Source: Cardinalis cardinalis | Lineage: Eukaryota > Chordata > Aves > Passeriformes > Cardinalidae | DNA length: 64,000 nucleotides | NCBI GenBank assembly: GCA_014549065.1 | Contig: JACDOX010000340.1 | Location: 496,001 to 560,000 of the forward strand | Reading direction: 5' to 3' | The notes under the pieces: generated by a model | Databases searched by the model: none | Seen by the model: only the letters and a program-made list of their open reading frames with translations | Told to the model about the DNA's origin: nothing | Part shown: one piece after another, positions 24,001 to 35,840 of the stretch | How positions within the stretch are numbered: position 1 is the stretch's first letter | Layout: each line of letters begins with the position of its first letter | Program-made: the position numbers and the translations under genes

Positions 24001-26297
24001 CAATGAAGGGTCCTGTCTATAAAAGAGTTATAGCTTCTAGAAATCTGAGGCCACTATTATAGACAGTGGTTGCTACAAACTAATAGAAACTAAATGGAAT
24101 GGGAATTACAAGCCCAGGAGAACCCATAGGAAAAGGACAAAACAATTTAAAAAAATCTCTTTTCAGGCAACAAGTAGAAATTAAATAGCATAAGTAATAG
24201 AAAAATCACAGAAATTGCAGGGTGACAAAAAACCCCACACAATTGAAAGAAATAATGAAATACAGACACTCAAAAGAACAGTATGCATACTTCTTGCAAG
24301 TGCTCATTTTTTAAAATTTGTCACTGGCAATGTATCACATTTACAATGTAATCCAACAAAAAGTCATCCCAGACACCTCTTAGGATGGTGAAATTTAAAT
24401 TCAAAAAACCCCAGTGACCTAAAAAAGCAGAAAATAATACTGGTCCTTCTTTAGCATACTGGTTTTTTCAGTATAAACATTATATTAAACTTGCCAGTGA
24501 ATATGAACCACATTGAACTTAATTGCAACTGAAGTCACCCTTACCTACTGAGGGAATGAGGTGAGTTTTTTTCCGTATGAATATATCTCAGACCTGCTCT
24601 AGAAGCAGAACTGCCATGAGTGAGACATGCCAGTAATGAAAGATAATCACCCCTTACAATTTATGACTACTTGCTAAAGATACAAATTACAGGTAGCTCA
24701 GCAGTCAGTAATTCTAAAAAAGCACTGCTAAATAACACTAAATAACCAGAAGCATGAATACTTTTAGTCTTTCCTTATTTAACAATGAATGTAGCTGGCA
24801 TTCAATTCACAGGAGGGAGGCAGTCACAGTTTGGGACTTGGCTTTTTATCGGTGATCAAGTGATGATGATGAGGATGAAACAAATAAGTGATCTAGCAAG
24901 AGAGATGTTGTCTCTATTGATTGTACACTTCTGCAGTAACAGAAAAAGGTTCCTACCAACATACATAGTATTTAGAAGCCTAGCTGCTGTTCAACATCAG
25001 TAGGAATTATATTTTTAATTATATTTTTAATAGGCACCTGAGCCTCAGAAGTTTAATTTCTATCAAAAATCTAACCATGATTGGCCTCCTAAATCCCACC
25101 AGTGCCCTCGGAGAATCTCCTTTGGAGTCTAAAAATGGCAATTTTACACTTGGAATATTGCCTATAAATTGCAGAGAATTACTCAGAGATGCACTTATTT
25201 CGCCTCTTATGCTTTATCAATGAATAATATTACTTCAAAGTTTTTTAGCTAGGATCCCTTATTACAGAGAAGCTATAATATGTGAATTCCCTTTGGTTTT
25301 CATTAATTCAATACAATTCTGAGACTGGCAGATTCAGCAAGATTTCATATTGTAATTTAACTGGTCTTTCAGGTCAAGAGTATTGATTTGTTCCACTTGG
25401 TTGAAGACAAGAACCCCTCAAAAGCAGGTTTTGTGTTTGGAGGCCGCTGACCTCTAGTCAAAGGCTAGAGTGCAGGGAGGCATTATTCCTGTCATATCAT
25501 GGGGGAAAAAAAGACAGCTGACCAATATGCATGAAATGGTCTCTCTCACTGTATTGTGTTCACTAGGAGATGTTACAAATTTAGTAAAAGTATTCATAAA
25601 CACTCCGAAGCAGTGTAACAGACAGACTGTGTAAATAATACACATAAATAGCAGTATGCAAAATAAAAATTAATTTCCAGCTGTGAAAAGCCTGACAAGT
25701 GTTTTCACCTGGTAAAGACAGCATCTTGAGACCTCTTGATACTTCACAATATGAATAACTGTATCAGGTGCAATTGGCTCTGTGTCAACCACACAAGTTC
25801 CTTCATAGTTTAGAAGAGTGATACTCGTCTAAATAGTAAGGATTCACTGACTCTTTCCTTATTTTCTGCAGACAGTAGAGTTGTAAATAGTATTAATTTT
25901 CTTAATTATTTTTTATTGCAATTGGTTCAATACATTTGCCTTACACTGAATCAGAGTCTGTGCTCTTCCAGTGATGCGGCACAAGGCCACATTTGTGCCT
26001 TCAGAAATGCCTTCAGAAAGGCCGCAGAAAACAATCTTTCCCTACTCAGCTCAACTTCACCTGAGGAGGTGTCTAGGAAAGATTTTTTGACAGTTAGAGA
26101 AAACTACTTAACTGGTCTGCTCCAAAAACAAAAAGCTATTTTACTCTAAGCTCTAGTCAGATACTAGGTACAGAAACAAACAAAAGAGTAATCATGGAAA
26201 CAGTCTCTGGCATATGCTTACAACACAGTTATATCTGGCTATATCAAGGGGTTTATATGGTATATATCTATATATGTTATATGGGATAAGTCCTTCG
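21030..26297. other. AT-rich unique DNA, no gene seen
   Basis: No repeats of known class and no exon-like structure are visible. One isolated N occurs at 23865. A 12-bp word (aattatattttt) is duplicated in tandem at 25005-25028. The ATG-initiated minus-strand frame at 23495-23761 (88 codons) has no recognisable motif. An AT-rich quasi-palindromic tract lies just before the next CR1 (about 26240-26285). Confidence 0.55.
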
Positions 26298-26968
26298 TGA
26301 AGAAGGACCTGGTTATACTGGTCGATGAAAAATTGAATATGAACTGGCAATGTGTGCATGTAGCCCAGATCATCCTCATCCTGGGCTGCATCCAAAGCAG
26401 CGTGGGCAGCAGGGGAGGGAGGGGATTCTGCCCCTCTGCTCTGCTCTGCTGAGAGCCCACCTGGAACCCTGCATCCAGCCCTGGGCTCCCAGCACAGGAA
26501 GGACATCAATCTGTTAAAACAAGTCCAAAGGAGGGTTACTAAGATGTTTTGATGGCACCTCTCCTACAAAGGAAGACTGAGAGAGCAGGAGTTTTTCAGC
26601 CTGGAGAATGCTCCAGGGAGCCGCCACTGCAGTCTTCAGCAGTTAAGTGGAGTATATAAAAAAAAGTGGATTAACTTTATACACAATCAGATAATGATAG
26701 GACAAGGTAGGACAGTTTTAAACTAAAAGAGTAGATATTAGAATAGATATTAGGAAAAAAAAATTATTTTTTGTAAGGGTGGTTGAGTCGCTGGAGCAGG
26801 TTGTCCAGAAAAATTGTGGGTGTCTCATCCCTGGAAATGTTTAAGGCCAGGTTGGATGGGACCTTGAACAACCTGGCCCAGTGGAAGAGGTCCCTGCCAA
26901 TGGCATGGGGGTTGGAACTAGGTGATCCATCCAACTCAAAGCATTCCACAATTCTATGTCTCTATAAT
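26298..26968 (+). mobile_element. CR1 LINE 3' fragment (about 670 bp)
   Basis: Similarity to CR1 begins at 'gaagaaggacctgg' near 26298 and runs through 'catcctgggctgcatccaaa' near 26377, the 'ctctgctctgctgagagccc' stretch and 'gatattaggaaaaaaa' near 26745. It ends with 'gttggaactaggtgatccat' near 26910 and a decayed tail near 26967. The open frames on both strands inside it are by-products of this element. It has the same orientation and nearly the same truncation point as the copy at 20335-21029. Confidence 0.94.
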
Positions 26969-29170
26969 GGAACTATAAGTGTGACTCCTAATGCAGAAGA
27001 ATTTCCAAGCCAGTTTTAATCTACTGAGACCAATGCAGCAACTGGTATACATGCCTATCAGGGATCCTGAACATTTTCATTTCTAGCATGGGCTCAGGTT
27101 TTGGCTGTCATGTTTTGACACATTTTCCTCCCATCAGAAAACCCAGTGTGAATACTTTGTAAAGTAAAAATACATCTTTTTCTGAAGGTTTGGTTTCCAC
27201 TTATTAAACTCCAGAATTGTTAATAGTCAGCACCAAGACAAATCACAGTTCAGTCCCAGTCTCTGTTTCAAGAGCTGGTTAAACCTACTGCCTATATCTT
27301 GGTCATCTATGGATTACTCTTAGAGTACCACAGAGTTGAATCCTTCATTTCTCGCATGCATCTAATTGATACACTCATTTCCCAAGTTTGCCTTTTCTGG
27401 CAAGTTTTGGAAGAAGGGATTGCTCTTGTTAACCCTGGGAGCCGACTGCTGTCACTGTTTACCTGAATTCTCAGATGAGGAAAGGGTTCAGCCTTCCCCT
27501 TAAAAGAACTGTGTGCCCACAACTCTGAAATTTGATCTTCACCAACATAGCTTTATAGAAAATGTTGACATGTTTGGCAATGGCCTTAGCAATAAATACC
27601 TCAGGCCTCCCCTTTTGGAAATAGATTTTTCTCCTTTTATCAGAAAAAATCACTACATAAAAGTGCCATGCTTTGGGATATTTTAGTTATGTGTTTATGG
27701 CATCAAGACTGAAATGCATGGGATTTACAAATGCACATTCAACTATGCTTAGGACTCCCAACAAAGAGAATGGACTGCACAACACCAGTGCGTCTTGACT
27801 ACAATGTGTTCCCATATGGATTTAGGAAGCTTTCTTAAAAAAAGTGCATCCCTTTTTTTTGCACATGTGTGCTATTCTGTACATTGCAGTTGGGGTTACA
27901 GTAATTCTGATCCTGAAGTAACAAAATTAAATCTAGAGTCTGTCAAATAGGTAGCATTCTGGTACAGATTCCATCTGTTTTCCTGCTTCATGTATGTGAC
28001 TGTGTTGGGCAGCTGCTGGAAAGACAGAGGAATGTTGCTTGTGTAAAATATAGAAATTAGGACCTATATTCAGCTATTCCACATACTGACCTAGGAACTG
28101 GTTTAGAAGTTGTTTATGTAACTTTGAAGGGTTTAGGTGGTTTAGATGTTACCTGAGAAAAGTACATTAGAAACATCTGAAAAGGCAACCTGAGGATAAC
28201 TCTCTTTATGTGCAAATGGAAAATTTCCAAAACTCAAAATATGAAGATATCTTGTACACCCAGGCTAAGCTATGTATACATCTCTATGCAGAACAGAAGC
28301 AAAGGAACAACAGGATTCAAAAAAATTGAGCAAGATAAAAGCAAAGGAAGAGAGTTTTGGTTTTGAATGTATTTTGAAGAGTACAAGAATGAAACTGGCT
28401 AGCCTCAGCTGTTTCAACACAACTTATTTCCATATGGTAAAATAATACATTGCAGAAATTTCATGATTTCTTTGCCTGACTCATCTTTGTATTTACTCAA
28501 AAAGTAATTTCCTATTCAAATGGAAGAATTGTTGTACCATTGCTTGTATTGGTTAGGAACAATAACAAACCTTGTCCCTTAGTTTTCCTCTGGGGAAAAA
28601 AAAACCACCAAAAAAATCAAACTTAAAAAGAAATTACAGCTCTATAATTTTCACACTAATGCAGCAGATGCCATCAGCACCACTTTGTCTAGCTGAGGCT
28701 TATAGGCTACTGTTACAAATGTAAAGAAAAACACAAAGATCTTCACTGGGAGAAGCCATTTAGTGAGCAGTCAGTTTTAAAACTGAGTAAATACTCTTTT
28801 TCCCCTTCAGCTATAAGAAAAAAAGCTTTTATTGTCCAGTTTTTAGATCTCAAGAGCTAGAAGAGTAGGAGACATTAGGCACATACAGTACATTCTCTTC
28901 TCATTCACGCTGGGGTAATGCAGCATTAATAATAGAGAGGCTCTCTGTACCTGCAAACTAACTCCTACTTGTTACAGAAGTGTATAGATTAGGCTCCCAA
29001 CTGGTTCAAATCACAGCCTCTATTGGAGCTGCATCAATCTGCAGTCATCAAGAGTCAAACCAGCCTGTTTTCTAAGTGATAAAATTACAAGCCAGTCAAA
29101 TCCAGTTGTTTTGCCATTAACCACATTGGCGCAACATTTTTCCCATACTTGAGAAATTGTCAGGAGCTAT
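26969..29170. other. AT-rich unique DNA, no gene seen
   Basis: No recognised repeat, exon or RNA gene. Poly-A and poly-T runs (for example near 27851 and 28596) are the only low-complexity features. CpG is scarce. Confidence 0.55.
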
Positions 29171-29670
29171 TGCATGGTTTAACCCCAGCTGGAAATTAAA
29201 CCCCATGCAGCTGCCCAAGTCCCTCCAGCCCCTCAGGTGAGAGAGACAAAAGGCAAAAATCCCAAGCTGAGACAAGAATACTTTACTGGAAACATCAACG
29301 AGATAAGAAAACACAGAGTAACAGCAACAGCAGTATTAAAAACTGTAGTATATAAAAGAGGGTGATTATTTGAAAAATGCTTGCTGAGTCCAACCTGATG
29401 TGATGTGACTGCTGTCAGAGCCACCCCACTGCTCCANTAGCTGCTTGCTCCCTTGGAAAAGGAACAAAATGGCAATGACCTCCCTGCCTGGTGCCTTTTT
29501 TTCCCAGCTGGTGCTACAGCCCACTTCTCCCCAAAAGCCAGAATCCTCTACTTTCACCCCAGCAAGGACATGAGGTAATACAGAGTAACAATCCAGACTC
29601 AGCACCAGGCTCCATTCCCTCTCAGCTACCGTGGAAAATTAACTCCGTCCTTGGCTGATACTAGGACTCC
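29171..29670 (-). mobile_element. Solo LTR, ERVL-like (copy 2, most complete)
   Basis: On the plus strand the block opens with 'tgcatggtttaaccccagct', the reverse of the typical 3' end of an avian ERVL LTR, and closes near 29670. The shared block 'gagataagaaaacacagagt' starts at 29300, and a 'ggaaaattaactccgtcc' motif near 29632 matches the LTR's 5' region. The four bases ctat occur just outside both proposed ends (29167-29170 and 29670-29673), a possible but weak target-site duplication. No gag, pol or env sequence flanks it. It contains one ambiguous base at 29437. Frames reported across it are not host genes. Confidence 0.85.
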
Positions 29671-32600
29671 TATCCAAATCACAAATACTTTTATAGCATG
29701 AGAGAATGTATTCTAAAATAAATTCCATGTATTTTATGTTATTTTGATGCTTTTTGCAAATTAATGACTCTGTAAGATAAATTAATATATGTTTTCAGTA
29801 ATATTCAGTGTTTTTCCCTCACCGGCAGCTAATTGCCCTTTGTGATGATGTGTTGAATATATGCAGATTATTTCACAAATTAAGATTGTGCCAAACTAAT
29901 TCTTCACTTAAAACATTAGCTTTCTATGTTTTCTTTAAAATATTTTACTATCCTACGACTTTCCCTATTGATTCAAAGGTAGTAAATAATAACCAGAATA
30001 TTGCTTTGATTGATGTACGAGGTTCAATTTCTAATGTGGTTACTAAGGAAATGCTTTGTTAAAGAGCTTTCATTATGTATTTGAAAGACAAATAAAATCA
30101 TAATTAATGTACACTTGCAGTCCAAACTTAGAAATCCTCTTATTCTTCCCTGAGATACAAGGACATTTCAGGATCAGTGAGCTGAATGACCAGCATTAGT
30201 GCATTAGTAAGTTACCCTTCAATTAATGAAACCGGGCACAGACAAAATTTCAAGAAAAACAGCACCATGTTGCATGATACATATCTGCAAACATTATAGC
30301 CTTTCACTGACCCCTAGATTTTCATCCATTGTAGTCTAAGCATAAGTGAATTTACAAGCTTGTATGTTTTCACTAGGTGCAACTCCAGGGTATATTAATA
30401 CTCAAAGTCCACCTCCCACTGACCTTTGTCTGTCAGAGGCAATACCATATTCAGACTACGACCTCAAAAACTTTCAAAATCAAAGTATGAAATCTTTGCC
30501 AGAGAAGAGGGGAGTAAACTATTTAGGCAGCATCTTCTTTTCACAGAACATTTGGAGCATTGATGAGCTTCTTTTCTCATTCAATCAATGTGCATTTAGT
30601 TCCCTACCTGATTTGAAGCTCTATGCTGTTTTAAATTAATCTTCTGCTGATGGTGACTGTAGCTAAATCTTTTCTGAATGGATACAACAAGGATGCCACA
30701 GATTAAAGTTGCCTTTAAGGAGACACTCTGATGCTGGCAAAGATTAAAGACATCAGAATCACTTATTTAATTATTTTTCAGATTAGCTGTCTCTTTCCAC
30801 TCCATTCTATGATTTACAGTGCTATGGGATGGGAAGAGTGATCAAGACTTTGTTCTGCAAGTCCAAGAAAGACCACAGGATTTCAAAGTCTAAGGATCTT
30901 TTACACTCAGTTCCATGGGCTGGAAAATCCTAAGCCATGGTGTTGCAGAAGATCCCTACATTCTACCTTTATTACAAAGATGACCACCACTTCTCAGACA
31001 GCAGCAATGAAATCTCAAGAAATTATGGGTCTGTGTAATCAAAAAAAAAAGGTACTGAGCTGTGAACCATAAAGATTAAGCAGTGGGAACCAATCCAACT
31101 GCTTCAACCCACCCCACTCAAATACTGGACCCTTTGCCTAGTACAGTTTCAAAACATGTTTTCCCTTGGCTTATTGAAGTATCTAGAAATTAGGCAAGGT
31201 GCATTACTTTATTCCAAGCACTTTATGTAGAAGTCTCTGTGCTCTTTCTTTCTAATGAGGGTGTAACATAAATTTTTACTTCTAAAAGTAAAACATCTAG
31301 GATATCTTATCTTTGCCCTGATTCATCAAAGCCCTCATTAAAAATACAACCATTTCAATGGCATAATAATTAACATCTTGAAGTTAAGAACTAAGACTTC
31401 AGTGACATCTAAATGTAAAATATAGAAACACTTTCTTTCTAAACAACAGGAGGAGATTTTTACACAGATGTTCAGTAATGAAGGGAAATTATAACATCTG
31501 GAATGTTTTGTATAAACACAGGCTCGATTTTTAGCTCTTCCTGTCTTCTTTCATTTAATTCAGCTCCATCTATCTATATTTTATATTAACCTCCTAAGCA
31601 GAGAGAGTTTTGTTATATGTGATTTCTAAAGCATTATGTTAAAGTCTTGCTTTGTGGATTACAGGCTATTCAAATCCTTTTAACATTCTTAGATCAAATT
31701 AAACTGATATTATGGAATGTAAAGTGATATATCTGCAAAGACACAAGTATAATTTGTCTGTACCTTGTGATGATAGACAGTTAGGTTTTCTGTGCAAGCA
31801 CAGGCTTGATATTTCTCTCACACAAGTTCTACATTGCTAATCCAGTTTCAGTAGCTTTTTCTAGTGTTCATTTATAGAAGTAACATGACATGAGGGATGT
31901 TTTCCCTCTTCAATATATAAGAAAATGGAATACTCTTTCCAAGATAGCAGTATTAAAACAGTCAAATGAAAAATTCCTGAAATTATATCCATCTTAAAGA
32001 TTAGGTGGTTGTTCCTATTAGTGGTTGTTCATACCTCTGTCACTTTTGAGCTTTTGAACCTCCACAGCTGGGGAAAATGAGTGGCAAGAAAATTCGCCAA
32101 AAAATATTAAAATCTGCAAATATTTTTCGTCTTTTCAAAAATTTCCCTCATCTTAAATCTAGCATTATTGCCATCCACAGACATATGGTGATAAAAGTTC
32201 AGTGATGATGGATTCCTTCAGGAACTTACATGGATTTTGTCTGCCTCACATAAATCCATAAAATATATTGATGCCATGTATTTATTGATGCCAAGTGACA
32301 GCTGTACAGCTATATTAGTGTAGTTCAGCACTAGAGATCTTCATTACTCCTCACTTCTCATTATAGTTCCTCTCCCATTTCAGACAGGCTGGTGCTGGTT
32401 TCTTATGAAGTAAATAATTCTCCATATTTTGTGTTCTACATGGTAAGCATTTGGTCCTCCATGCTATGCAAGTAATATACAGTCCCTGGTCTGTATTAGT
32501 GTGCTTCAAATCTTTTCAGAGGTCCAAAATAAGTGAAGTAGACCTACCAGTTTGTTTCTTTGTTTTAGGACCTAGTTTACTAAGTCCAACTAATAACTGC

Positions 32601-33249
32601 TAATGAGAATAAACTCAGGTCTTTATTTGCTTCTGCAAAACTTTAACAGATACCAACATTCCCATTAACTCCCAAGATATACTGTGACTGATTGAATGTA
32701 GAAACCAGAATTTTAAAATTCATTAAGAATATTGTTGAGAGTTTCTTTACTCTCATGTGAGCCTCTCATTCATGAGCATGCTTCAGAGGTGGAAGTGTAT
32801 ATTGTGAGCAACAAGCAATGTGATACCTAAAAAAGTAATAAGAATTCATTCTACATGGCTTTATGGATTTCATGGATTCATGTAAGGCAGAAAAAAGCCA
32901 CGTAAGTTCCTGGAGGAATCCAGCATCATCAAAATTTTATCACAACTGAGATATGACCCAGGGGTTCAATGGTCAATTATATGCTTGCAACAGCCCACTG
33001 GGCAATTTTCCAGTCAGATATCCAGTCACCATTGATGAAGCTCAGTGAAATTTACACTATGTCCGCAGAATGTAAAATGACTGCAAGAAATCTCATTTCT
33101 CAAATGAGACTACAACAGACTATCTGATCAGGACTGCCCATAGTTTTCTCTGAAAAGCCATGCCTTATTTATGTTATCCAAACTTGCAGGTGAATTCTAT
33201 CTTTGCTTGATACAAACTTGATATAAAAAATTGGTTTAGGAATTAGTGA
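29671..33249. other. AT-rich unique DNA, possible conserved element at its left end
   Basis: No repeat or gene is recognised. The stretch 29755-30120 has high sequence complexity with several TAAT homeodomain-type cores, and it looks like conserved non-coding DNA, but this cannot be tested here. A 16-17-bp imperfect tandem duplication (attaggtggttgttcct and attagtggttgttcat) lies at 32000-32032. Confidence 0.5.
32000..32032. repeat. Short imperfect tandem duplication
   Basis: The word attaggtggttgttcct (32000-32016) is followed directly by attagtggttgttcat (32017-32032), differing by one deletion and one substitution. It is likely a replication-slippage product. Confidence 0.8.
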
Positions 33250-34308
33250 ATAGGACCCTTTGGGAACCTGCCCTCAGGGGTGAAGGACGACACACAGAGT
33301 AAACTGCTGACTAATCTCTAAGGATTTTTTCCTTGGAGTAAAAAAGCCCTCTTTCCCATGCATAAGAAATCAGGCAAGGAGGGCAGGGGACAGGCATGGA
33401 TCAGAAAGACCCTCCTAATGAAATTATAAGAAATAAATGCATATGCAGTGGAATCACGTATGCTGGGAATAATAAGGGGATGATGCCTGGATGTATACAG
33501 ACTGGATCACATTGTGTACAGCTGGAGCTGGATTTGGCAGTGGATGTGAAAAAATTATTAGGAAGGGGTTCTACAAGTACATTAGTCTAAAAAGGATGAT
33601 CAAAGAAAATATACCCTCCCTAAAAAATAAGATAGGAGAGAGTGTGACAATCGACATGAAAGCTGTGTGTGGGACAATTTTGCCTCCATCAGCTGCTGGG
33701 AGCTTCCGGGCCCCCCATGAATGCTCTGTCCAGCCCCCAGGGCAGCCAGGCCAGGCATGTAGGGGAATTTTTACTGCTCCAGTTCCAACACCAGGTCAAT
33801 GTAGAGGAAAAAAACTCACTATAAACTCAAATGTGATCCATACTCAAAAACATTTTCCCCAGTTTTCAATGGTAATCTCTTTTCTCCCCCATCTCTCAAG
33901 CCCCCGAGTCTTTAAATCAGGACTGGAGGAGGATGAAGTCTCTCCCATTCCTGAAGATCAGGTTCAAATCTGCAAGCCTGGAGAAGAAGTTTTTCAATAA
34001 GGATGCTTATAAGGAAGACAGAGAAACAATTTTTACTGAGGCCTGCCTGTAAAGACAGGACAAGGAGAAATGGCTTTAAGAGGAAGGAGGTGGGTTTAGA
34101 TTACATATATAGAAGAATTGTTTTTTATGATGAGTGCGGTGAGGGACAGGTTGCCCAGAGTAGTTGTGTATATCTCATCCCTGGGAGTGTTCAAGGTCAT
34201 GGTGTATGAGGCTTTGAAAAACATAGTTTAATGAAATGTGTTGAGATTGGACTACATGATCTTTAAAGGTCCCTTCTGACCCAAACCATTCTATGATTCT
34301 ACAATACT
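33250..34308 (+). mobile_element. CR1 LINE with internal deletion of the reverse-transcriptase core
   Basis: The copy runs from the ORF2 linker region into the start of the reverse transcriptase, then jumps directly to the CR1 3' region. Linker similarity includes 'cccatgcataagaaatcagg' near 33356 and the peptide stretches QLELDLAVDVKK and KGFYKYISLKRMIKENIPSL (about 33520-33640, with a frameshift between). A stretch reading EVSPIPEDQV (about 33930-33962) matches the entry to the reverse transcriptase. From about 33970 the sequence is the 3' part ('gcctggagaagaag', 'aggttgcccagagtagttgt' at 34147, 'ccattctatgattct' near 34287). Roughly the catalytic core is missing. The 5' limit is approximate. 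Confidence 0.88.
33330..33966 (+). pseudogene. CR1 ORF2 remnant (linker region)
   Basis: ORF2 of CR1 encodes an endonuclease, a linker and a reverse transcriptase used for target-primed reverse transcription. Here only linker-derived peptide is readable, in at least two frames. The longest frame (33491-34000, 169 codons) looks gene-like but is anchored in CR1 at both ends: IIRKGFYKYISLKR near its start and EEDEVSPIPEDQV near its end. The middle (about 33690-33900) is proline-rich and diverged. There are no catalytic residues of either enzyme domain, so the product cannot be functional. Confidence 0.8.
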
Positions 34309-35200
34309 ATGAACTTTTATCCTTACAGCAACATTGAATTTTGTATATGGTTAATATGGCACATAGGAACAGTCCTGTTTAGGGTCATTATGATATTATT
34401 AGGGGGGCCAATGAAAAATTAGTTCTCCTGCAGCACTGTTGGTCATTCTGGAGATGGTCCCAGCAATGAGGTCGTGTTCTTATGTGTTCTCCCACCTCTT
34501 AAATCAGGATTATATATTTAGCTGAAGGGAGTAAACCACCTTAGGTGACTGACTTCCTCCTTTTTCCCCACCCCAGTTACCTGCTTTCTAGTTTTCTTCC
34601 AAGACTACCCTGTATGCTTTTCCAGCACAAGCAACTATGCAGCAAATCAGAGCAGGGAACAAACCTGGTGGAAAAATAACCTCTTATTTAAATAGATTTT
34701 TTTTTTGTTTGCCACACAGCCTGACACAACCACAAAGGTGGTAACATTTGGTCAGAGAAACACTTAACTATATAACCTGTCAGTAAGTTCTCAAAAAACT
34801 GTCACAGGCCTTTCAATGTGAGCCTGCGTTTGACCATCTCCTTGCTGGAAATCCTGATGTTATTGCCACAGAAAGCAAAATACTTGATGTAATATTCATA
34901 TATACTAGGAAGGAAGTGCATAATTACTGTGTATTTCTTATCTATTATGAGTGAAAGCAACCAGAGAGAGTCTGTATTATATAGATCTACATAAAGAAGG
35001 GGACTGTTTAGAAAATCCATTGTGTTTTGAATCAGTAGCTTGTGCTCTGCTCAACTAATTTCCTAGCTCCCCTCACTACAGCATGAGTAATGTATATCTT
35101 AAAGTCATATTTGCGCCAGAACTGGAATCTCTGCTACTCACACAACAGCAAGCATTAACAGTGAAAATGCATCTTCATTGCAGCTCAGCTACTGATTTAC
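34309..35200. other. Unique DNA between two CR1 copies
   Basis: No gene or repeat is recognised apart from a run of nine T near 34701. The minus-strand frame 34802-35020 (72 codons) has no known similarity. Confidence 0.55.
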
Positions 35201-35498
35201 AGAATCATAGAATCATATAGCTTGGAAAAGACCTCTAAGATTACAGGGTCAAACAGTTGCAGTGTTGCCAAATCCACCACTAAACCAAGTCCCCGAGTGC
35301 CACATCTACACATATGGTGACTCAACCATGTCCCTGGGCAGCCTGTTCAAAAACTCTCCAACTCTTTCCTTAAAGAAATATTTCCTAGTATCCAATATAA
35401 ACTTCCCCTAGAACATGGCAAGAGGCAATTTCCTCTTCAAAGATTATACCTGTCTAAAACATGAACAGCCACTTTCTCCAGAAAAATGCTGCCAAAGG
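35201..35498 (-). mobile_element. CR1 LINE 3' end joined to a short reverse-transcriptase piece
   Basis: The plus strand starts with the CR1 tail 'agaatcatagaatcatatag' and follows the 3' region on the minus strand ('ttgccaaatccaccactaaa' near 35266, 'ccctgggcagcctgttcaaa' near 35332). From about 35450 it changes abruptly to a piece of the reverse-transcriptase region: on the minus strand, 'ctggagaaagtggctgttca' at 35463-35482 followed by the word for 'gacaggtata'. About 800-900 bp of CR1 is therefore missing inside this copy. It ends where the ERVL-like LTR begins. Confidence 0.88.
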
Positions 35499-35840
35499 TG
35501 TCCTGGTTCTGACCAGGATTAATTTTTGCAGTAACCAGGAGGGAGGTTATTCTGCACTACTTGATATCATTGTCGAGGGTGGGGACAAAACACACTCTTC
35601 TGGGAAGAAGGGGTTCCTTCTGGTCAGGAAAATATGGTGGGGGAAGCCATCTGGTGGTTATTTTTGCAGGCTTTCCGTGTGAATCCTTTCTTTTTTTATA
35701 CATTTTCTCATTAATATTGTTGATGTTACTGTTTGTTTTCTTATCACACTGCTACTTCCAGTAAATTCCTCTAATATCAACCCATGACCTCTGCATTTTG
35801 TGCCTCCAGCTGGGGGGGTGGGCAGGAAGGGGAAGCAGCG
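35499..35840 (+). mobile_element. Solo LTR, ERVL-like (copy 3), 3' part missing
   Basis: The LTR begins with 'tgtcctggttctgaccagga', an intact TG terminus typical of this family. It carries the same conserved block as copies 1 and 2 in the opposite orientation, 'ttgatgttactgtttgtttt' at 35720-35739 followed by cttatc. It becomes unrecognisable after the G-rich stretch near 35812-35840, where the second LTR begins, so its 3' end is lost. The frames 35461-35682 and 35561-35764 fall inside it and are not genes. Confidence 0.8.

Noticed and set aside
26192..26509. 105-codon minus-strand frame
   Set aside because: It is the antisense of a CR1 copy and has no independent support.
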